Source: Allomesorhizobium sp043769475 (GTDB taxonomy: Bacteria; Pseudomonadota; Alphaproteobacteria; Rhizobiales; Rhizobiaceae). Taken from it: DNA of 64,000 bases. The position numbers and the translations under genes were made by a program. The DNA lies in the NCBI RefSeq assembly GCF_043769475.1, contig NZ_CP171729.1:4402001-4466000 (forward strand), read 5' to 3'. The notes under the pieces were generated by a model that saw only the letters and a list, made by a program, of their open reading frames with translations, was not told the DNA's origin and made no database searches. How positions within the stretch are numbered: position 1 is the stretch's first letter; every line of letters begins with the position of its first letter. Below, piece by piece: positions 32,932 through 41,455 of the stretch.

Positions 32932-33751
32932 CGGGGTTCCATTCCAGTATGAATTGCAAGGAGGGGACGGCCGTGCGGCTCTTGCTGATCGTGACGGTGA
33001 AGGCGGGATGCCCGAGCGTATCCTCGAGCGGGCCGGCAAGGGTGGAGCGCGGCGCGGCGGGGGCCGACGAGACGACCAGCCGCACAGGCGCCGCGGTCGG
33101 CCAGGGCTCCGCCGACTGCCGAAGCAGGAAGACCGGCCTGCCCGCCTCCAGCGCCCGCCGGTGCAACCGCCGCGTGGCGGTCAAATCGAGCCGGTCCGGA
33201 TTGCCGTGAATTTCCAGGAAGACCGCAGCAAGCTGCTTCAGTCGGGCCGCCTCCTCGGCAACCCACAATGCGTCGGTGAGTTTCGGCACCTGCGAAAGCA
33301 GAAGTTCGCCCGGCGAAAGACCGCAGAAATCGGCCACCCCCAGCGCATAGGGAAATCCCGCCTCGGTGAAGGCATCCCTGACGCCGATCCACAATATTGG
33401 CGGCCGGCTGTCCTCCCCTTCGGCGCCATGTGTTTTCAGGATCAATCCGGCCATGGCCAGCGCGAACCCGGCGGCGGCGCCGGCACCATGCATGACACTG
33501 CCGTGGATTTCGGTCAGCGCCGCCCTGGGCAGGCCGCCGCCAAGGGCCCCGTCGAACCGCGCAGCGCCCGTCGGCAGGACGTCGGCGACCGCCTGCCGGA
33601 CCATCACCCCGCCCCGCCGCAGCACGCCCTGCGGCAAGGCGCATTCCCTTGGCGCGGTCCCGGCCAGAAACTCCGGCAGCGTGCCTTCGATCTTCGCGAT
33701 TTTCCGGCGCAGGGCAAAAACGGTTTCCTGCGCCAAGGCGGATGTCGCCAT
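32735..33751 (-). CDS. imuA: SOS mutagenesis protein ImuA
   Basis: The 338-residue RecA-like small protein of the imuA-imuB-dnaE2 cassette has FALRRKIAKIEG at the start, LPTGAARFDGALGGGLPRAA (RecA-like core) and LLSQVPKLTDALWVAEEAAR. It supports assembly of the translesion complex. The usual length is about 260 residues, so the last 70 or so, which overlap imuB in another frame by 197 bases, are unusual. The ATG at 33751 is preceded by an SOS box and promoter. Confidence 0.88.
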   Translation of the reverse strand: MATSALAQETVFALRRKIAKIEGTLPEFLAGTAPRECALPQGVLRRGGVMVRQAVADVLPTGAARFDGALGGGLPRAALTEIHGSVMHGAGAAAGFALAMAGLILKTHGAEGEDSRPPILWIGVRDAFTEAGFPYALGVADFCGLSPGELLLSQVPKLTDALWVAEEAARLKQLAAVFLEIHGNPDRLDLTATRRLHRRALEAGRPVFLLRQSAEPWPTAAPVRLVVSSAPAAPRSTLAGPLEDTLGHPAFTVTISKSRTAVPSLQFILEWNPDERAFQERQPENSRSVVPAPSLGPDLSPASGPVLALEPVGGEPAAAHRQSPGRQFAAHRGAERTG

Positions 33752-33775
33752 GACGGTCTGCCTTCCCGGGGCCTT

Positions 33776-33790
33776 GTTCCTGTTATGTTC
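33776..33790 (-). promoter_or_regulatory. LexA-binding SOS box of the imuA cassette
   Basis: GTTC-N7-GTTC (33776-33779 and 33787-33790) matches the alphaproteobacterial LexA consensus exactly. It lies 25-39 bases before the imuA ATG, just downstream of the promoter -10 element, where LexA would block initiation. DNA damage would therefore induce imuA, imuB and dnaE2 together. Confidence 0.85.
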
Positions 33791-33793
33791 CTA

Positions 33794-33822
33794 TAGATTC
33801 CAGAGCGTGGCTGGAGAGTCAA
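33794..33822 (-). promoter_or_regulatory. Promoter of the imuA-imuB-dnaE2 cassette
   Basis: On the minus strand TTGACT (33817-33822), a 17-base spacer and AATCTA (33794-33799) form a sigma-70-type promoter. The SOS box at 33776-33790 covers the predicted start site. Confidence 0.5.
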
Positions 33823-33989
33823 GCGTATTGCGGGGAGAATTTATTCCCAATTATGTAACGTAACAAATACGTGGCGGCAGCAGGCAAACGCCGACGGCTG
33901 GCGCGCCAGCCAGTCTAATTTCCCTGTTGCCCCGCAAAGGCCTCGAAAGCCGCCGGCCAAACGGCTATATGCCGTCAAAAGGAAAAAGA

Positions 33990-34430
33990 ATGGCCCGCAT
34001 ATACAAGACCCGCGCCTGGCACGATCAGCTTTCGCCCTCGATCGAGGAAATGGAGTTTTTGGCGCTCGAGGCTTACGCCCACCTGCCGGCGGATTTTCGC
34101 AAGCTGACCGGCGAAGTCATCATCCAGATCGCGGAATTCCCGACCGACGAAATCATGGACGATCTGTCGCTGGAAACGCCTTTCGACCTGCTCGGCCTGT
34201 TCGAGGGCCGCGGCATCGCCGAGCGCTGGAACCCGCAGACCGGCGAGGGTCCCAACCGCGTGACGCTCTACCGCCGCGCCATTCTCGACTACTGGGCCGA
34301 GAACGAGGAGACGCTGGGCGACATCGTCACCCATGTGCTGATCCACGAGATCGGCCATCACTTTGGGCTCAGCGACGACGACATGGAGCGGATCGAGGAA
34401 GCGGCCGAACAAGCGGCCGACCAAACCTGA
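33990..34430 (+). CDS. Zincin-like metallopeptidase family protein
   Basis: The 146-residue protein ends with the metal-binding motif IHEIGHHFGLSDDD (His119, Glu120, His123, Asp129), an HExxHxxGxxD minimal zincin. The N-terminal part includes IEEMEFLALEAYAHLPADFR and DLLGLFEGRGIAER. This small intracellular family is conserved in Alphaproteobacteria and Actinobacteria, with unknown substrates. AAGGAAAAAG lies directly before the ATG at 33990. It is followed by the YunG-like gene. Confidence 0.9.
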   Translation: MARIYKTRAWHDQLSPSIEEMEFLALEAYAHLPADFRKLTGEVIIQIAEFPTDEIMDDLSLETPFDLLGLFEGRGIAERWNPQTGEGPNRVTLYRRAILDYWAENEETLGDIVTHVLIHEIGHHFGLSDDDMERIEEAAEQAADQT

Positions 34431-34465
34431 GTTTTTCTTCTTCTTTCCCGAGGCGAGCCGACCAC

Positions 34466-34807
34466 ATGAGCACTTTCACGACGCCCGACGAGCTTTTCGA
34501 AAAACTGAAGACAGCCTGGAGCAAAGAGAGTTCAGGCAGTTGGAGCGCCGAAAACCCGGCAAAAGGCCAATGCAGCGTCACATCGCTCGTGGTGCAGGAC
34601 CTTTTCGGCGGCAGCATCCTCAAGACGAAGACGCGCGGCGGTACGCATTTCTACAACTTGATCGACGGTGTCCGCTGGGATCTGACGGTCAGTCAGTTCG
34701 ACTATCCCATTCCCTTCGAGGATCAGCCTTCCAGCCGCGACGAGGCCATGACCGATACGTCGCAAGGCCAATACGATGCCCTCAAATTCCGGCTGAACAC
34801 CGCATAG
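34466..34807 (+). CDS. YunG-like protein of unknown function
   Basis: The 113-residue protein has the family-like GQCSVTSLVVQDLFGGSILK and HFYNLIDGVRWDLTVSQFD segments, with a Cys-containing first motif and a later His and Asp. That pattern recalls papain-fold amidases, but no activity is shown. It has no signal peptide. It lies 35 bases after the zincin gene on the same strand and may share its transcript. A second hydrophilic tail ends the protein. Confidence 0.75.
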   Translation: MSTFTTPDELFEKLKTAWSKESSGSWSAENPAKGQCSVTSLVVQDLFGGSILKTKTRGGTHFYNLIDGVRWDLTVSQFDYPIPFEDQPSSRDEAMTDTSQGQYDALKFRLNTA

Positions 34808-34828
34808 TCTGGAACCGGCTGAGCCGGC

Positions 34829-35035
34829 TCAGAAATCACTGAGTTTTATTCCCGGCTCGTATTCGACGCCCTCGATATCCTTCACCACCGCCTGCCCGCA
34901 GCGCATGGTCTTGGTTTCGGCGTCGAAGGCATAAGTCGGCGAGCCGAACAGATGCCAGCCCTTGCTCACCGCAGCGGTCACCTTGTGGCAGAAGCTCGCA
35001 TCGTCGGGTCCGGTGAGATAGCGGTAGAGTTTCAT
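34829..35035 (-). CDS. DUF1737 domain-containing small protein
   Basis: The 68-residue protein MKLYRYLTGPDDASFCHKVT, with AVSKGWHLFGSPTYAFD and MRCGQAVVKDIEG, is a DUF1737 member. This small soluble family often sits beside CoA ester lyase genes. Its ATG overlaps the stop of the CoA lyase gene by four bases (35032-35035), so they form one translational unit. Its function is unknown. Confidence 0.9.
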   Translation of the reverse strand: MKLYRYLTGPDDASFCHKVTAAVSKGWHLFGSPTYAFDAETKTMRCGQAVVKDIEGVEYEPGIKLSDF

Positions 35036-35922
35036 TGGTTTGCTCCTTTGATCGCCGCTGCTTTCGCCAGCAGTTTTTCCGCCTGGATGAGATGAAGCCT
35101 TTCGACCATGCGGCCGTCCAGCGCCAGCACGTTTTTTCCGGAATTTTCCGGCAGCTCGAACGCCGCCACGATTTCAGCCGCCTCCGCCAGCGCCTCCGGC
35201 GACGGCGCAAACACCGCGTTGGCCTGCTCTATCTGAGAGGGATGGATCAGCGTCTTGCCGTTGAAACCCATGGCGGCGGCCTCGCCGCATTCGCGTGAAA
35301 ACGCCTCGGTGTCGCGGAAATCATTGGCGACGCCGTCCAGGATGTCGAGGCCGCCGGCGCGCGCCGCCAGCACCATCTGCATCAGCCAGGGCGTGAGGTA
35401 GCGCCGGTCGGCCGTGGCGAGCATGCCGGTTTCCTTGACCAGATCGTTGGTTCCGGCGACGAGGCAGGAAAGCCGCGCGGCCGGATCACGGCCGAGTTCG
35501 GCGATCGCCGCGATGTTGACGAGCGCGCGCGGCGTCTCGATCATCGCCCAAAGGCGCACGGTCTCGGCCGTATCTTTGTCGTCGAGAACGTCGCCGGCCT
35601 CCAATACGTCGCGCGGCGTGTCGACCTTGGGAAGCAGTATGCCGTCGGGCGCGCAGGCGATGGCCGCCAGGAGATCGTCGGCGCCCCATTCGCCGCCAAG
35701 CGGATTGACGCGGATGATGATTTCGCCTGGCCCGGCGGGGCGGTTGGCGAATATCGCCGCGAGGCTCTCGCGAGCCGGGATCTTGTCCGCGGGCGCCACC
35801 GAATCCTCAAGGTCGAGGATCACCGCATCGCAGGCGAGCGACGGGATTTTCGCCACGGCCCGCGCGTTGGAGGCGGGGACATAAAGCACCGAACGGCGCG
35901 GTGAAAAATTCGGTTGCGGCAT
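35032..35922 (-). CDS. HpcH/HpaI aldolase-family CoA ester lyase (CitE-like)
   Basis: The 296-residue TIM-barrel enzyme has SVLYVPASNARAVAKIPSLA, then CDAVILDLEDSVAPADK, EIIIRVNPLGGEWGADDLLA (active-site Arg), AMIETPRALVNIAAIA (metal-binding Glu) and GFNGKTLIHPSQIEQANAVF. This is the CitE/malyl-CoA lyase family, which cleaves beta-hydroxyacyl-CoA thioesters such as malyl-CoA or citramalyl-CoA. The exact substrate is uncertain. DUF1737 follows in the same operon. Confidence 0.92.
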   Translation of the reverse strand: MPQPNFSPRRSVLYVPASNARAVAKIPSLACDAVILDLEDSVAPADKIPARESLAAIFANRPAGPGEIIIRVNPLGGEWGADDLLAAIACAPDGILLPKVDTPRDVLEAGDVLDDKDTAETVRLWAMIETPRALVNIAAIAELGRDPAARLSCLVAGTNDLVKETGMLATADRRYLTPWLMQMVLAARAGGLDILDGVANDFRDTEAFSRECGEAAAMGFNGKTLIHPSQIEQANAVFAPSPEALAEAAEIVAAFELPENSGKNVLALDGRMVERLHLIQAEKLLAKAAAIKGANQ

Positions 35923-36019
35923 TTGGACTTCATGCCCGCCAATCTTGGCCCTTGCAAGTCCTTGCCCGGCAGTGCTTCAAGCGGCTTCTCCATTACGGTT
36001 TGGACATCGGGGACAGCGC

Positions 36020-37189
36020 ATGGCGCGATATGATGTGGTGATCATCGGCGGGGCGATCGTCGGAAGCTCGATCGCCTACTATCTGCGCGAGGAAGGATTT
36101 TCCGGCTCGATCGCGCTGGTGGAGCGCGACCCGCAATTCACCCATTCAGCGACGACACTGTCCTGCGCCTCGATAAGGCAGCAGTTTTCCATTCCCGAAA
36201 ACATAAGGCTTTCGCAGTTCACGCTGGCGCTGTTCCGGCGGCTGGAGCAGGAATTCGGCGAGGGCGCCGATATCGGTTTTCGCGAGGGCGGTTATTTGAT
36301 CCTTGCTGGCGAAAACGGGCTGCCGATCCTCGAGCAGAACCACCGGGTGCAGATGGCCCAAGGGGCCGACATCGTGCTGGAAGACGCGGCGGCCTTGGAG
36401 CGGCGGTTTTCGTGGCTCTCGACGGAGGGAATCACAGCGGGCGCGTTCGGGCGAACCGGCGAGGGCTGGTTCGACGCGCATGCCATGCTGATGCTGTTCC
36501 GCAAGGCGCTGCGCGGGAAGAACATCGATTTCATCTCCCAGGCGGTCACCGGCATCGAGCGTGACCGCAACTGCGTGACGGCAGTCATGCTCGACAACGG
36601 CGACAGGCTGGAGGCAGGCACCGTCGTCAATGCGGCGGGGCCGTCAGCCGGCAAGGTGGCTGCGATGGCCGGGCTGGCGCTGCCGGTCGAGCCGCGCAAG
36701 CGCAGCGTCTTCGTGTTCGAGGCGATGGAAAAATTCGCCGACATGCCGCTGCTGGTCGATCCGAGCGGTATCTATGTCAGGCCGGAAGGCTCGGTCTACA
36801 TCACCGGCGGCGCCGAGCCTGAAGAAACTGATGGCCCGGCCGATCCAGCTGATTTCGATCCCGACTGGCCGCTGTTCGAGGAGGCGATCTGGCCGGTGCT
36901 GGCGACGCGCATCCCCGCCTTCGAGGCGATCAAGCCGACCCGCGCCTGGGCCGGCCACTACGACTACAACACGCTAGACCAGAACGCCGTCATCGGGCCG
37001 CATCCGGAGGTGGGGAATTTTGTCTTTGCCAACGGATTTTCCGGCCACGGCCTGCAGCAGGCGCCGGCGGTCGGCAAGGCGATCGCCGAACTGCTGGTCC
37101 ATGGCGGGCACAGGACGATCGACTGCTCGGCGTTCGGCTATGCGAGAATCGCCGAAAACAGACCTTTCCGCGAACTCAACGTGATCTGA
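36020..37189 (+). CDS. FAD-dependent oxidoreductase (DAO family)
   Basis: The 389-residue protein begins MARYDVVIIGGAIVGSSIAY with the GxGxxG-type FAD motif (GGAIVG). It has the DAO-family GYDYNTLDQN-like section (HYDYNTLDQNAVIGPHPEVG) and FANGFSGHGLQQAPAVGKAI at the C-terminus. It probably oxidises an amino acid or N-methyl amino acid such as sarcosine. The ATG at 36020 precedes the first strand; the longer frame has no ribosome site. It is divergent from the CoA lyase. Confidence 0.9.
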   Translation: MARYDVVIIGGAIVGSSIAYYLREEGFSGSIALVERDPQFTHSATTLSCASIRQQFSIPENIRLSQFTLALFRRLEQEFGEGADIGFREGGYLILAGENGLPILEQNHRVQMAQGADIVLEDAAALERRFSWLSTEGITAGAFGRTGEGWFDAHAMLMLFRKALRGKNIDFISQAVTGIERDRNCVTAVMLDNGDRLEAGTVVNAAGPSAGKVAAMAGLALPVEPRKRSVFVFEAMEKFADMPLLVDPSGIYVRPEGSVYITGGAEPEETDGPADPADFDPDWPLFEEAIWPVLATRIPAFEAIKPTRAWAGHYDYNTLDQNAVIGPHPEVGNFVFANGFSGHGLQQAPAVGKAIAELLVHGGHRTIDCSAFGYARIAENRPFRELNVI

Positions 37190-37205
37190 GGGCGGGCTCT
37201 CTGGC

Positions 37206-37469
37206 TCAGAAGTCGAAAATCTCGCCGAGCAGCGACTTTTTCTTCTTGTAGGGCCGATGCTCCTGCTGGCTGGAGGAGCGATGTTCCGGCCGACCATAGC
37301 GGTCGTCGTCGCGAGGCTTTTGATAGCTCTCCTCCGGGGCGGATCGCTCGATGATCTTGTCGAGTTCGCCGCGATCAAGCCAGACGCCGCGGCATTTCGG
37401 GCAGTAGTCGATCTCGATGCCCTGACGCTCGGCCATCACCAGTTCGGTATTATCCAGAGGACACTGCAT
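37206..37469 (-). CDS. zf-TFIIB domain-containing small protein
   Basis: The 87-residue protein starts MQCPLDNTELVMAERQGIEI and continues DYCPKCRGVWLDRGELDKII, a zinc-ribbon-like CPxD...CPKCxGxWLD domain. The C-terminal half is polar and basic (YKKKKSLLGEIFDF). The function is unknown; the family is widespread and often linked to membrane or stress genes. AAGGAGC precedes the ATG at 37469. It is a single gene, convergent with the FAD oxidase. Confidence 0.9.
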   Translation of the reverse strand: MQCPLDNTELVMAERQGIEIDYCPKCRGVWLDRGELDKIIERSAPEESYQKPRDDDRYGRPEHRSSSQQEHRPYKKKKSLLGEIFDF

Positions 37470-37628
37470 CGTTGCTCCTTGGTCTGATTTTCCTGAAGCG
37501 CAGATAGGGAGACAGGGCGGCACTTCAAGCGATGCAGGTCTGGCCGGGCGCATCGCTCTTTGATTCGGCGCGGGATTTGTGTAGAGCGATGGCGAGGAAT
37601 TTCCGGAACGATATTCAGGCCGAAAACC

Positions 37629-38234
37629 ATGGAAAAATTCAACAAGCTCACCGGCGTTGCGGCACCCTTGCCGATCGTCAATGTCGACACCGACATGATC
37701 ATTCCCAAGGACTATCTGAAGACGATCAAGCGCACCGGGCTCGGCACCGGCCTGTTCGCTGAGATGCGCTACAATGACGACGGTTCGGAGAACCCGGATT
37801 TCGTGCTCAACAAGCCGGCCTACCGCAAGGCGCAGATCCTGGTCGCCGGCGACAATTTCGGCTGCGGCTCGAGCCGCGAGCATGCGCCCTGGGCGCTGCT
37901 CGACTTCGGCATCCGCTGCGTCATCTCGACCAGCTTCGCCGACATTTTTTACAACAACTGCTTCAAGAACGGCATTTTGCCGATCACGGTCAGCCCGGAA
38001 GACCTGGAAAAGCTGATGGACGACGCCTCGCGCGGCTCCAACGCCACGCTCTCCATCGACCTCGAAGCCAAGGAAATCCGCGGACCGGACGGCGGCGTGG
38101 TGAAGTTCGACCTCGACGAGTTCAAGCGGCATTGCTTGCTCAACGGCCTTGACGATATCGGGCTTACGCTGGAAAAGGCAGCGTCGATCGACAGCTTCGA
38201 GAAGAAGAACGCCGAGAGCCGCCCTTGGGCATGA
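37629..38234 (+). CDS. leuD: 3-isopropylmalate dehydratase small subunit
   Basis: LeuD forms the isopropylmalate isomerase with LeuC in leucine synthesis. The 201-residue protein starts MEKFNKLTGVAAPLPIVNVD and has the swivel-domain GDNFGCGSSREHAPWALLD. The catalytic loop and C-terminal helix are present. LeuC is not in the window. Its stop overlaps the start of the RidA-family gene by four bases, which couples the two. The ATG at 37629 is the family start. Confidence 0.97.
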   Translation: MEKFNKLTGVAAPLPIVNVDTDMIIPKDYLKTIKRTGLGTGLFAEMRYNDDGSENPDFVLNKPAYRKAQILVAGDNFGCGSSREHAPWALLDFGIRCVISTSFADIFYNNCFKNGILPITVSPEDLEKLMDDASRGSNATLSIDLEAKEIRGPDGGVVKFDLDEFKRHCLLNGLDDIGLTLEKAASIDSFEKKNAESRPWA

Positions 38235-38617
38235 CGCGAAAGCTCATCTCCACCGGTTCCCCCTTCGAAAAAACCGCCGGCTATTCGCGCGCCGTGGTGC
38301 AGGGCGACTGGTGTTTCGTTTCCGGAACGACCGGCTACGACTATGCGACCATGACGATGCCGGAAAGCATCGAGGCGCAGACCCGCAATTGCCTGGCGAC
38401 GATTTCCAAGGCCCTGGACGAAGGCGGCTTCTCATTGGCCGACGTCGTCCGCGCGCACTATTACATCACCGACGCGGCGTTCGTGGATCTGGTGTTTCCC
38501 ATACTCGGCGAGGCGTTCGGCGAGATCAGGCCTGCCGCGACGATGATCGTCTGCAGCCTGAACAAGCCCGAAATGAAGATTGAGATCGAAGTGACTGCGC
38601 TGCGGCGAAGCGCCTGA
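38231..38617 (+). CDS. RidA-family (Rid/YjgF) protein
   Basis: The 128-residue protein has GSPFEKTAGYSRAVVQGDWC and VSGTTGYDY, then AQTRNCLATISKALDEGGFS and VVRAHYYITDAAF, with an IEIEVTALRR end. Rid proteins hydrolyse reactive enamines/imines; the conserved Arg position is not clearly kept here, so this may be a Rid-like variant. The ATG at 38231 overlaps the leuD stop. It converges with vapC, two bases from its stop. Confidence 0.9.
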   Translation: MTRKLISTGSPFEKTAGYSRAVVQGDWCFVSGTTGYDYATMTMPESIEAQTRNCLATISKALDEGGFSLADVVRAHYYITDAAFVDLVFPILGEAFGEIRPAATMIVCSLNKPEMKIEIEVTALRRSA

Positions 38618-38619
38618 CA

Positions 38620-39006
38620 TCAAGCGAGACGCAGGCCGAGATGTTCGGCCATCGGCGTGAAATCTCGATCTTGATGAAGAAGTGTGTGACCATGCAGAAT
38701 ACAATATGTCGCGATTATCAGATCGATCGTTTTGCGCACGGTAACGCCATGCCCACGCAAGACCCGGAAGTTGCGCGCTGTCTCAATTGCCACGTTGCGA
38801 TTCAGCATTTCGACTGTCGGGAATTGGTCCAATTGGCTTTTTAGGAGATTGGCGTGGCGCTCATTTCGGGCGCCTTGCAAAACCTCTAAAAGAATCAGGT
38901 CTCCTAACAGGACTCTCTGTTGGACGACAGCGGCTCTGAAGGCCCGAACGGAATCGGAATCCTGACCGCGCAACTCTGCGATCAATACCGAGCTATCGAC
39001 GATCAT
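38620..39006 (-). CDS. VapC-type PIN-domain toxin ribonuclease
   Basis: The 128-residue PIN protein starts MIVDSSVLIAELRGQDSD. The expected acidic residues are D4, E41 (LLEVLQGA), D95 (TIDLIIATYC) and D113/D115 (HQDRDF). PIN toxins cleave tRNA or rRNA when the antitoxin is lost. It overlaps the antitoxin gene by four bases (39003-39006). A RidA gene converges on its end. Confidence 0.93.
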   Translation of the reverse strand: MIVDSSVLIAELRGQDSDSVRAFRAAVVQQRVLLGDLILLEVLQGARNERHANLLKSQLDQFPTVEMLNRNVAIETARNFRVLRGHGVTVRKTIDLIIATYCILHGHTLLHQDRDFTPMAEHLGLRLA

Positions 39007-39215
39007 GAGGCCTCGTCGAAAAACCGGCCTTCACGCATTTCGTCGAGATCGCCAATCCACCCAGTGCCTCGGATCGCGTCGAGCGCCTTGAGTTGCTTGT
39101 TTGCGCGAACCATGCGCCGCAAAGCTTCTTCAACCGTAGCTTTCTTGCTCGACTTGCCGGCGATCTTCATGGCTTCGGCCAGCAGCTTATCGTCAATGTC
39201 GATATTGGTGCGCAT
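39003..39215 (-). CDS. VapB-type antitoxin
   Basis: The 70-residue protein MRTNIDIDDKLLAEAMKIAG, with KKATVEEALRRMVRANKQLK, is the ribbon-helix-helix VapB antitoxin type that binds the operator and inhibits VapC. The C-terminal tail (WIGDLDEMREGRFFDEAS) is the probable toxin-neutralising part. A 26-bp inverted repeat lies 13-38 bases upstream. Confidence 0.92.
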   Translation of the reverse strand: MRTNIDIDDKLLAEAMKIAGKSSKKATVEEALRRMVRANKQLKALDAIRGTGWIGDLDEMREGRFFDEAS

Positions 39216-39227
39216 GGCAGCCTCGAT

Positions 39228-39253
39228 GTGTATTTCTTGAACAAAAGATACAC
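39228..39253 (-). promoter_or_regulatory. VapBC operator inverted repeat
   Basis: GTGTATTTCTTG and CAAAAGATACAC are arms separated by AA, with two mismatches over 12 bases each. The repeat is immediately upstream of the vapB start, the usual place for antitoxin-toxin binding and autorepression. Confidence 0.6.
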
Positions 39254-39366
39254 ATTCAAGTGCAAGCCATCAAGTGTGCGATGACCCAGCTCGGCATTCT
39301 CCTTGCGTCCGAACAGCTCTGCCGCTAGCAAAGCCGCGATCCATTGCATTCAGGAGACGTCAATCC

Positions 39367-40479
39367 ATGGCATCGCGCAAACTCCTCCTTCTCCCCGGCG
39401 ACGGCATCGGCCCCGAAGCGATGGCGGAGGTGCGAAAGCTCATCGCGGCAATGAACGAGGCTTTCGGCTCGGGCTTCGAGACCGAGGAAGGGCTGGTCGG
39501 CGGCTCGGCGTATGACGCGCATGGAGCGGCAATTTCCGATGCGGACATGGCCAAGGCGATGGCGGCCGACGCGGTGCTGTTCGGTGCGGTCGGCGGGCCG
39601 AAGTGGGATGCAGCGCCTTATGAAGTCCGCCCGGAAGCCGGTCTTTTGCGCCTGCGCAAGGACATGCAGCTTTTCGCAAATCTTCGCCCTGCCATCTGCT
39701 ATCCGGCGCTCGCGGCATCCTCTTCGCTGAAGCCGGAGGTCGTTGAAGGCCTCGACATACTGATCGTGCGGGAACTCACCGGCGGCGTCTATTTCGGCGA
39801 ACCAAAGGAAATCATCGACCTCGGGAACGGCCAGAAGCGCGGCATTGACACGCAGGTCTATGACACGTTCGAGATCGAGCGCATCGCAGGCGTCGCTTTC
39901 GAGCTGGCGCGGACGCGGCAGAACCGCGTCACTTCGATGGAAAAACGCAACGTCATGAAATCGGGCGTGCTGTGGAACGAGGTGGTGACGCAGACGCACA
40001 AGGCGAAATATTCCGACGTAAAACTCGACCACATGCTGGCCGACGCCGGCGGCATGCAGCTTGTCCGCTGGCCAAAGCAGTTCGACGTGATCGTCACCGA
40101 CAATCTGTTCGGCGACATGCTGTCGGACGTGGCCGCGATGCTGACCGGCTCGCTCGGCATGTTGCCGTCGGCATCGCTTGGGAGCCCGGACGCGATTACG
40201 GGCAAGCGCAAGGCGCTCTACGAGCCGGTGCATGGCTCGGCGCCGGACATTGCCGGACAGGGCATCGCCAACCCGATCGCGATGATCGCGTCGTTCGCGA
40301 TGTGCCTGCGCTACTCGTTCAACATGGTGGCGGAAGCCGACCGGCTGGAAGCGGCGATCTCCGCCGTGCTCAATGACGGTCTGCGCACGAAAGACATTCT
40401 TTCGCCCGGAATGACCGAGGTCGGCACGGTTCAGATGGGCGACGCCATCACCGCGAAGTTTCTGGCGCTTTCGGCATGA
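39367..40479 (+). CDS. leuB: 3-isopropylmalate dehydrogenase
   Basis: LeuB is the third enzyme of the leucine pathway. The 370-residue protein starts ASRKLLLLPGDGIGPEAMAE and has the signature NLFGDMLSDVAAMLTGSLGM. The substrate-binding Arg residues are in VRELTGGVYFGEP. The length is normal. The ATG at 39367 is the first of the conserved start region and AGGAGACGTC lies before it. It is separated from leuD by RidA and vapBC. Confidence 0.97.
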   Translation: MASRKLLLLPGDGIGPEAMAEVRKLIAAMNEAFGSGFETEEGLVGGSAYDAHGAAISDADMAKAMAADAVLFGAVGGPKWDAAPYEVRPEAGLLRLRKDMQLFANLRPAICYPALAASSSLKPEVVEGLDILIVRELTGGVYFGEPKEIIDLGNGQKRGIDTQVYDTFEIERIAGVAFELARTRQNRVTSMEKRNVMKSGVLWNEVVTQTHKAKYSDVKLDHMLADAGGMQLVRWPKQFDVIVTDNLFGDMLSDVAAMLTGSLGMLPSASLGSPDAITGKRKALYEPVHGSAPDIAGQGIANPIAMIASFAMCLRYSFNMVAEADRLEAAISAVLNDGLRTKDILSPGMTEVGTVQMGDAITAKFLALSA

Positions 40480-40495
40480 ATTCCCGCTGACTGCT

Positions 40496-40972
40496 TCACA
40501 GGAAAGCGATCCAGCGCCCGGCAAGCAGCGCTGCGATCCAGGTCGTCAGCGACAGAAGCGCCCCGGCCCTGAGTCCGGGGCTTGCAATGCCATCCGTCGA
40601 TACCTTTCGCCATCCGGCGCTGAAGCGGATGGTGATCGCGTTGATCGTGCCCAGCGCCACCAGCGAAAGCTTGGTCAGAAAGGCCGCGTTTGCAGCGTAT
40701 TCCAGCGGCTGGACCGAAAACAGCAGGAAACCGGTGGCAACCGCGAGCACCAGGCCGCCTGCTGAAATCGCCGTCATCACCCTGAGGAACGAACCTGCCG
40801 GAAGGCTGGGGAACAGTCCGAGTATCCGGAGATCGGCGGGCAGGATCGTGCCGATCAGCAGCGTCAGCGCGAAGATGTGCGTCGCGTTAAGCAGCGGATA
40901 TGCATAGATCGAGCGGCGGATGAGCGCCGCCACCTCCCAGCTGTGCAGCGCATGCAGCCACTCCACCAGCAT
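40496..40972 (-). CDS. DUF6644/DUF2214-like integral membrane protein
   Basis: The 158-residue protein has about four hydrophobic segments: LNATHIFALTLLIGTILPAD, then AISAGGLVLAVATGFLLFS, FLTKLSLVALGTINAITI and ALLSLTTWIAALLAGRWIAF. It belongs to the DUF6644/DUF2214-like membrane family of unknown function. The ATG at 40972 is five bases after the DUF6152 stop. It forms a two-gene operon with the DUF6152 periplasmic protein, a common pairing in Alphaproteobacteria. Confidence 0.8.
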   Translation of the reverse strand: MLVEWLHALHSWEVAALIRRSIYAYPLLNATHIFALTLLIGTILPADLRILGLFPSLPAGSFLRVMTAISAGGLVLAVATGFLLFSVQPLEYAANAAFLTKLSLVALGTINAITIRFSAGWRKVSTDGIASPGLRAGALLSLTTWIAALLAGRWIAFL

Positions 40973-40977
40973 GCCGG

Positions 40978-41373
40978 TCAGGCGCCCGGCACGCGGTTGG
41001 GATAGACGTCGAATGTGTTGCCGTTGACGACGACGCGCGCCGCTTTCATACGCCGTTCCGCATGATCGCGCGAACGGAAGCCGACGCAGGTCACCGTATC
41101 GCCGGTTTTGGCGGCGCTCTCGTCGAAGCCGGCGCGGGTGGTCGGCGCGAGCGGCGCAAGATCGACATTCCACAGCCCATCCTCGGCACGGACTTTCAGC
41201 GTCACATGCGGATTGCCGATATAGATGTCCTCGATCGTGCCGGTGAGTTCGAACGGGTCATCCTCGGTCCACGCCCAGCCATGGTGGGCGAGCGCCGGCG
41301 TGATTGCCGTCAAACACAGCAAGGCGGCGAGAAGCGTCCGTCGGCAAACATTCGTGTCGGCACGGTCCATCAT
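40978..41373 (-). CDS. DUF6152 family periplasmic protein
   Basis: The 131-residue protein (start at 41373) has a signal peptide (about residues 1-28, ending PALA). The mature part begins HHGWAWTEDDPFELTGTIED, with IYIGNPHVTLKVRAEDGLWN and GDTVTCVGFRSRD, the DUF6152 layout; His residues at the start hint at metal binding. A longer start at 41394 is possible, but AAAGGAGC precedes the chosen ATG pair. It is co-transcribed with the membrane gene at 40972. Confidence 0.85.
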   Translation of the reverse strand: MMDRADTNVCRRTLLAALLCLTAITPALAHHGWAWTEDDPFELTGTIEDIYIGNPHVTLKVRAEDGLWNVDLAPLAPTTRAGFDESAAKTGDTVTCVGFRSRDHAERRMKAARVVVNGNTFDVYPNRVPGA

Positions 41374-41455
41374 GGCCAGCTCCTTTCCGGTCATGCATCA
41401 AGGGTATGGCCGCTCGTCCGATGGTCAAGTCACAAGCTGCTGATCGCTCCTCACA

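Noticed and set aside
39254..39366. Leu-codon leader peptide before leuB
   Set aside because: The gap is only about 110 bases, with no Leu-rich frame and no terminator-like hairpin.
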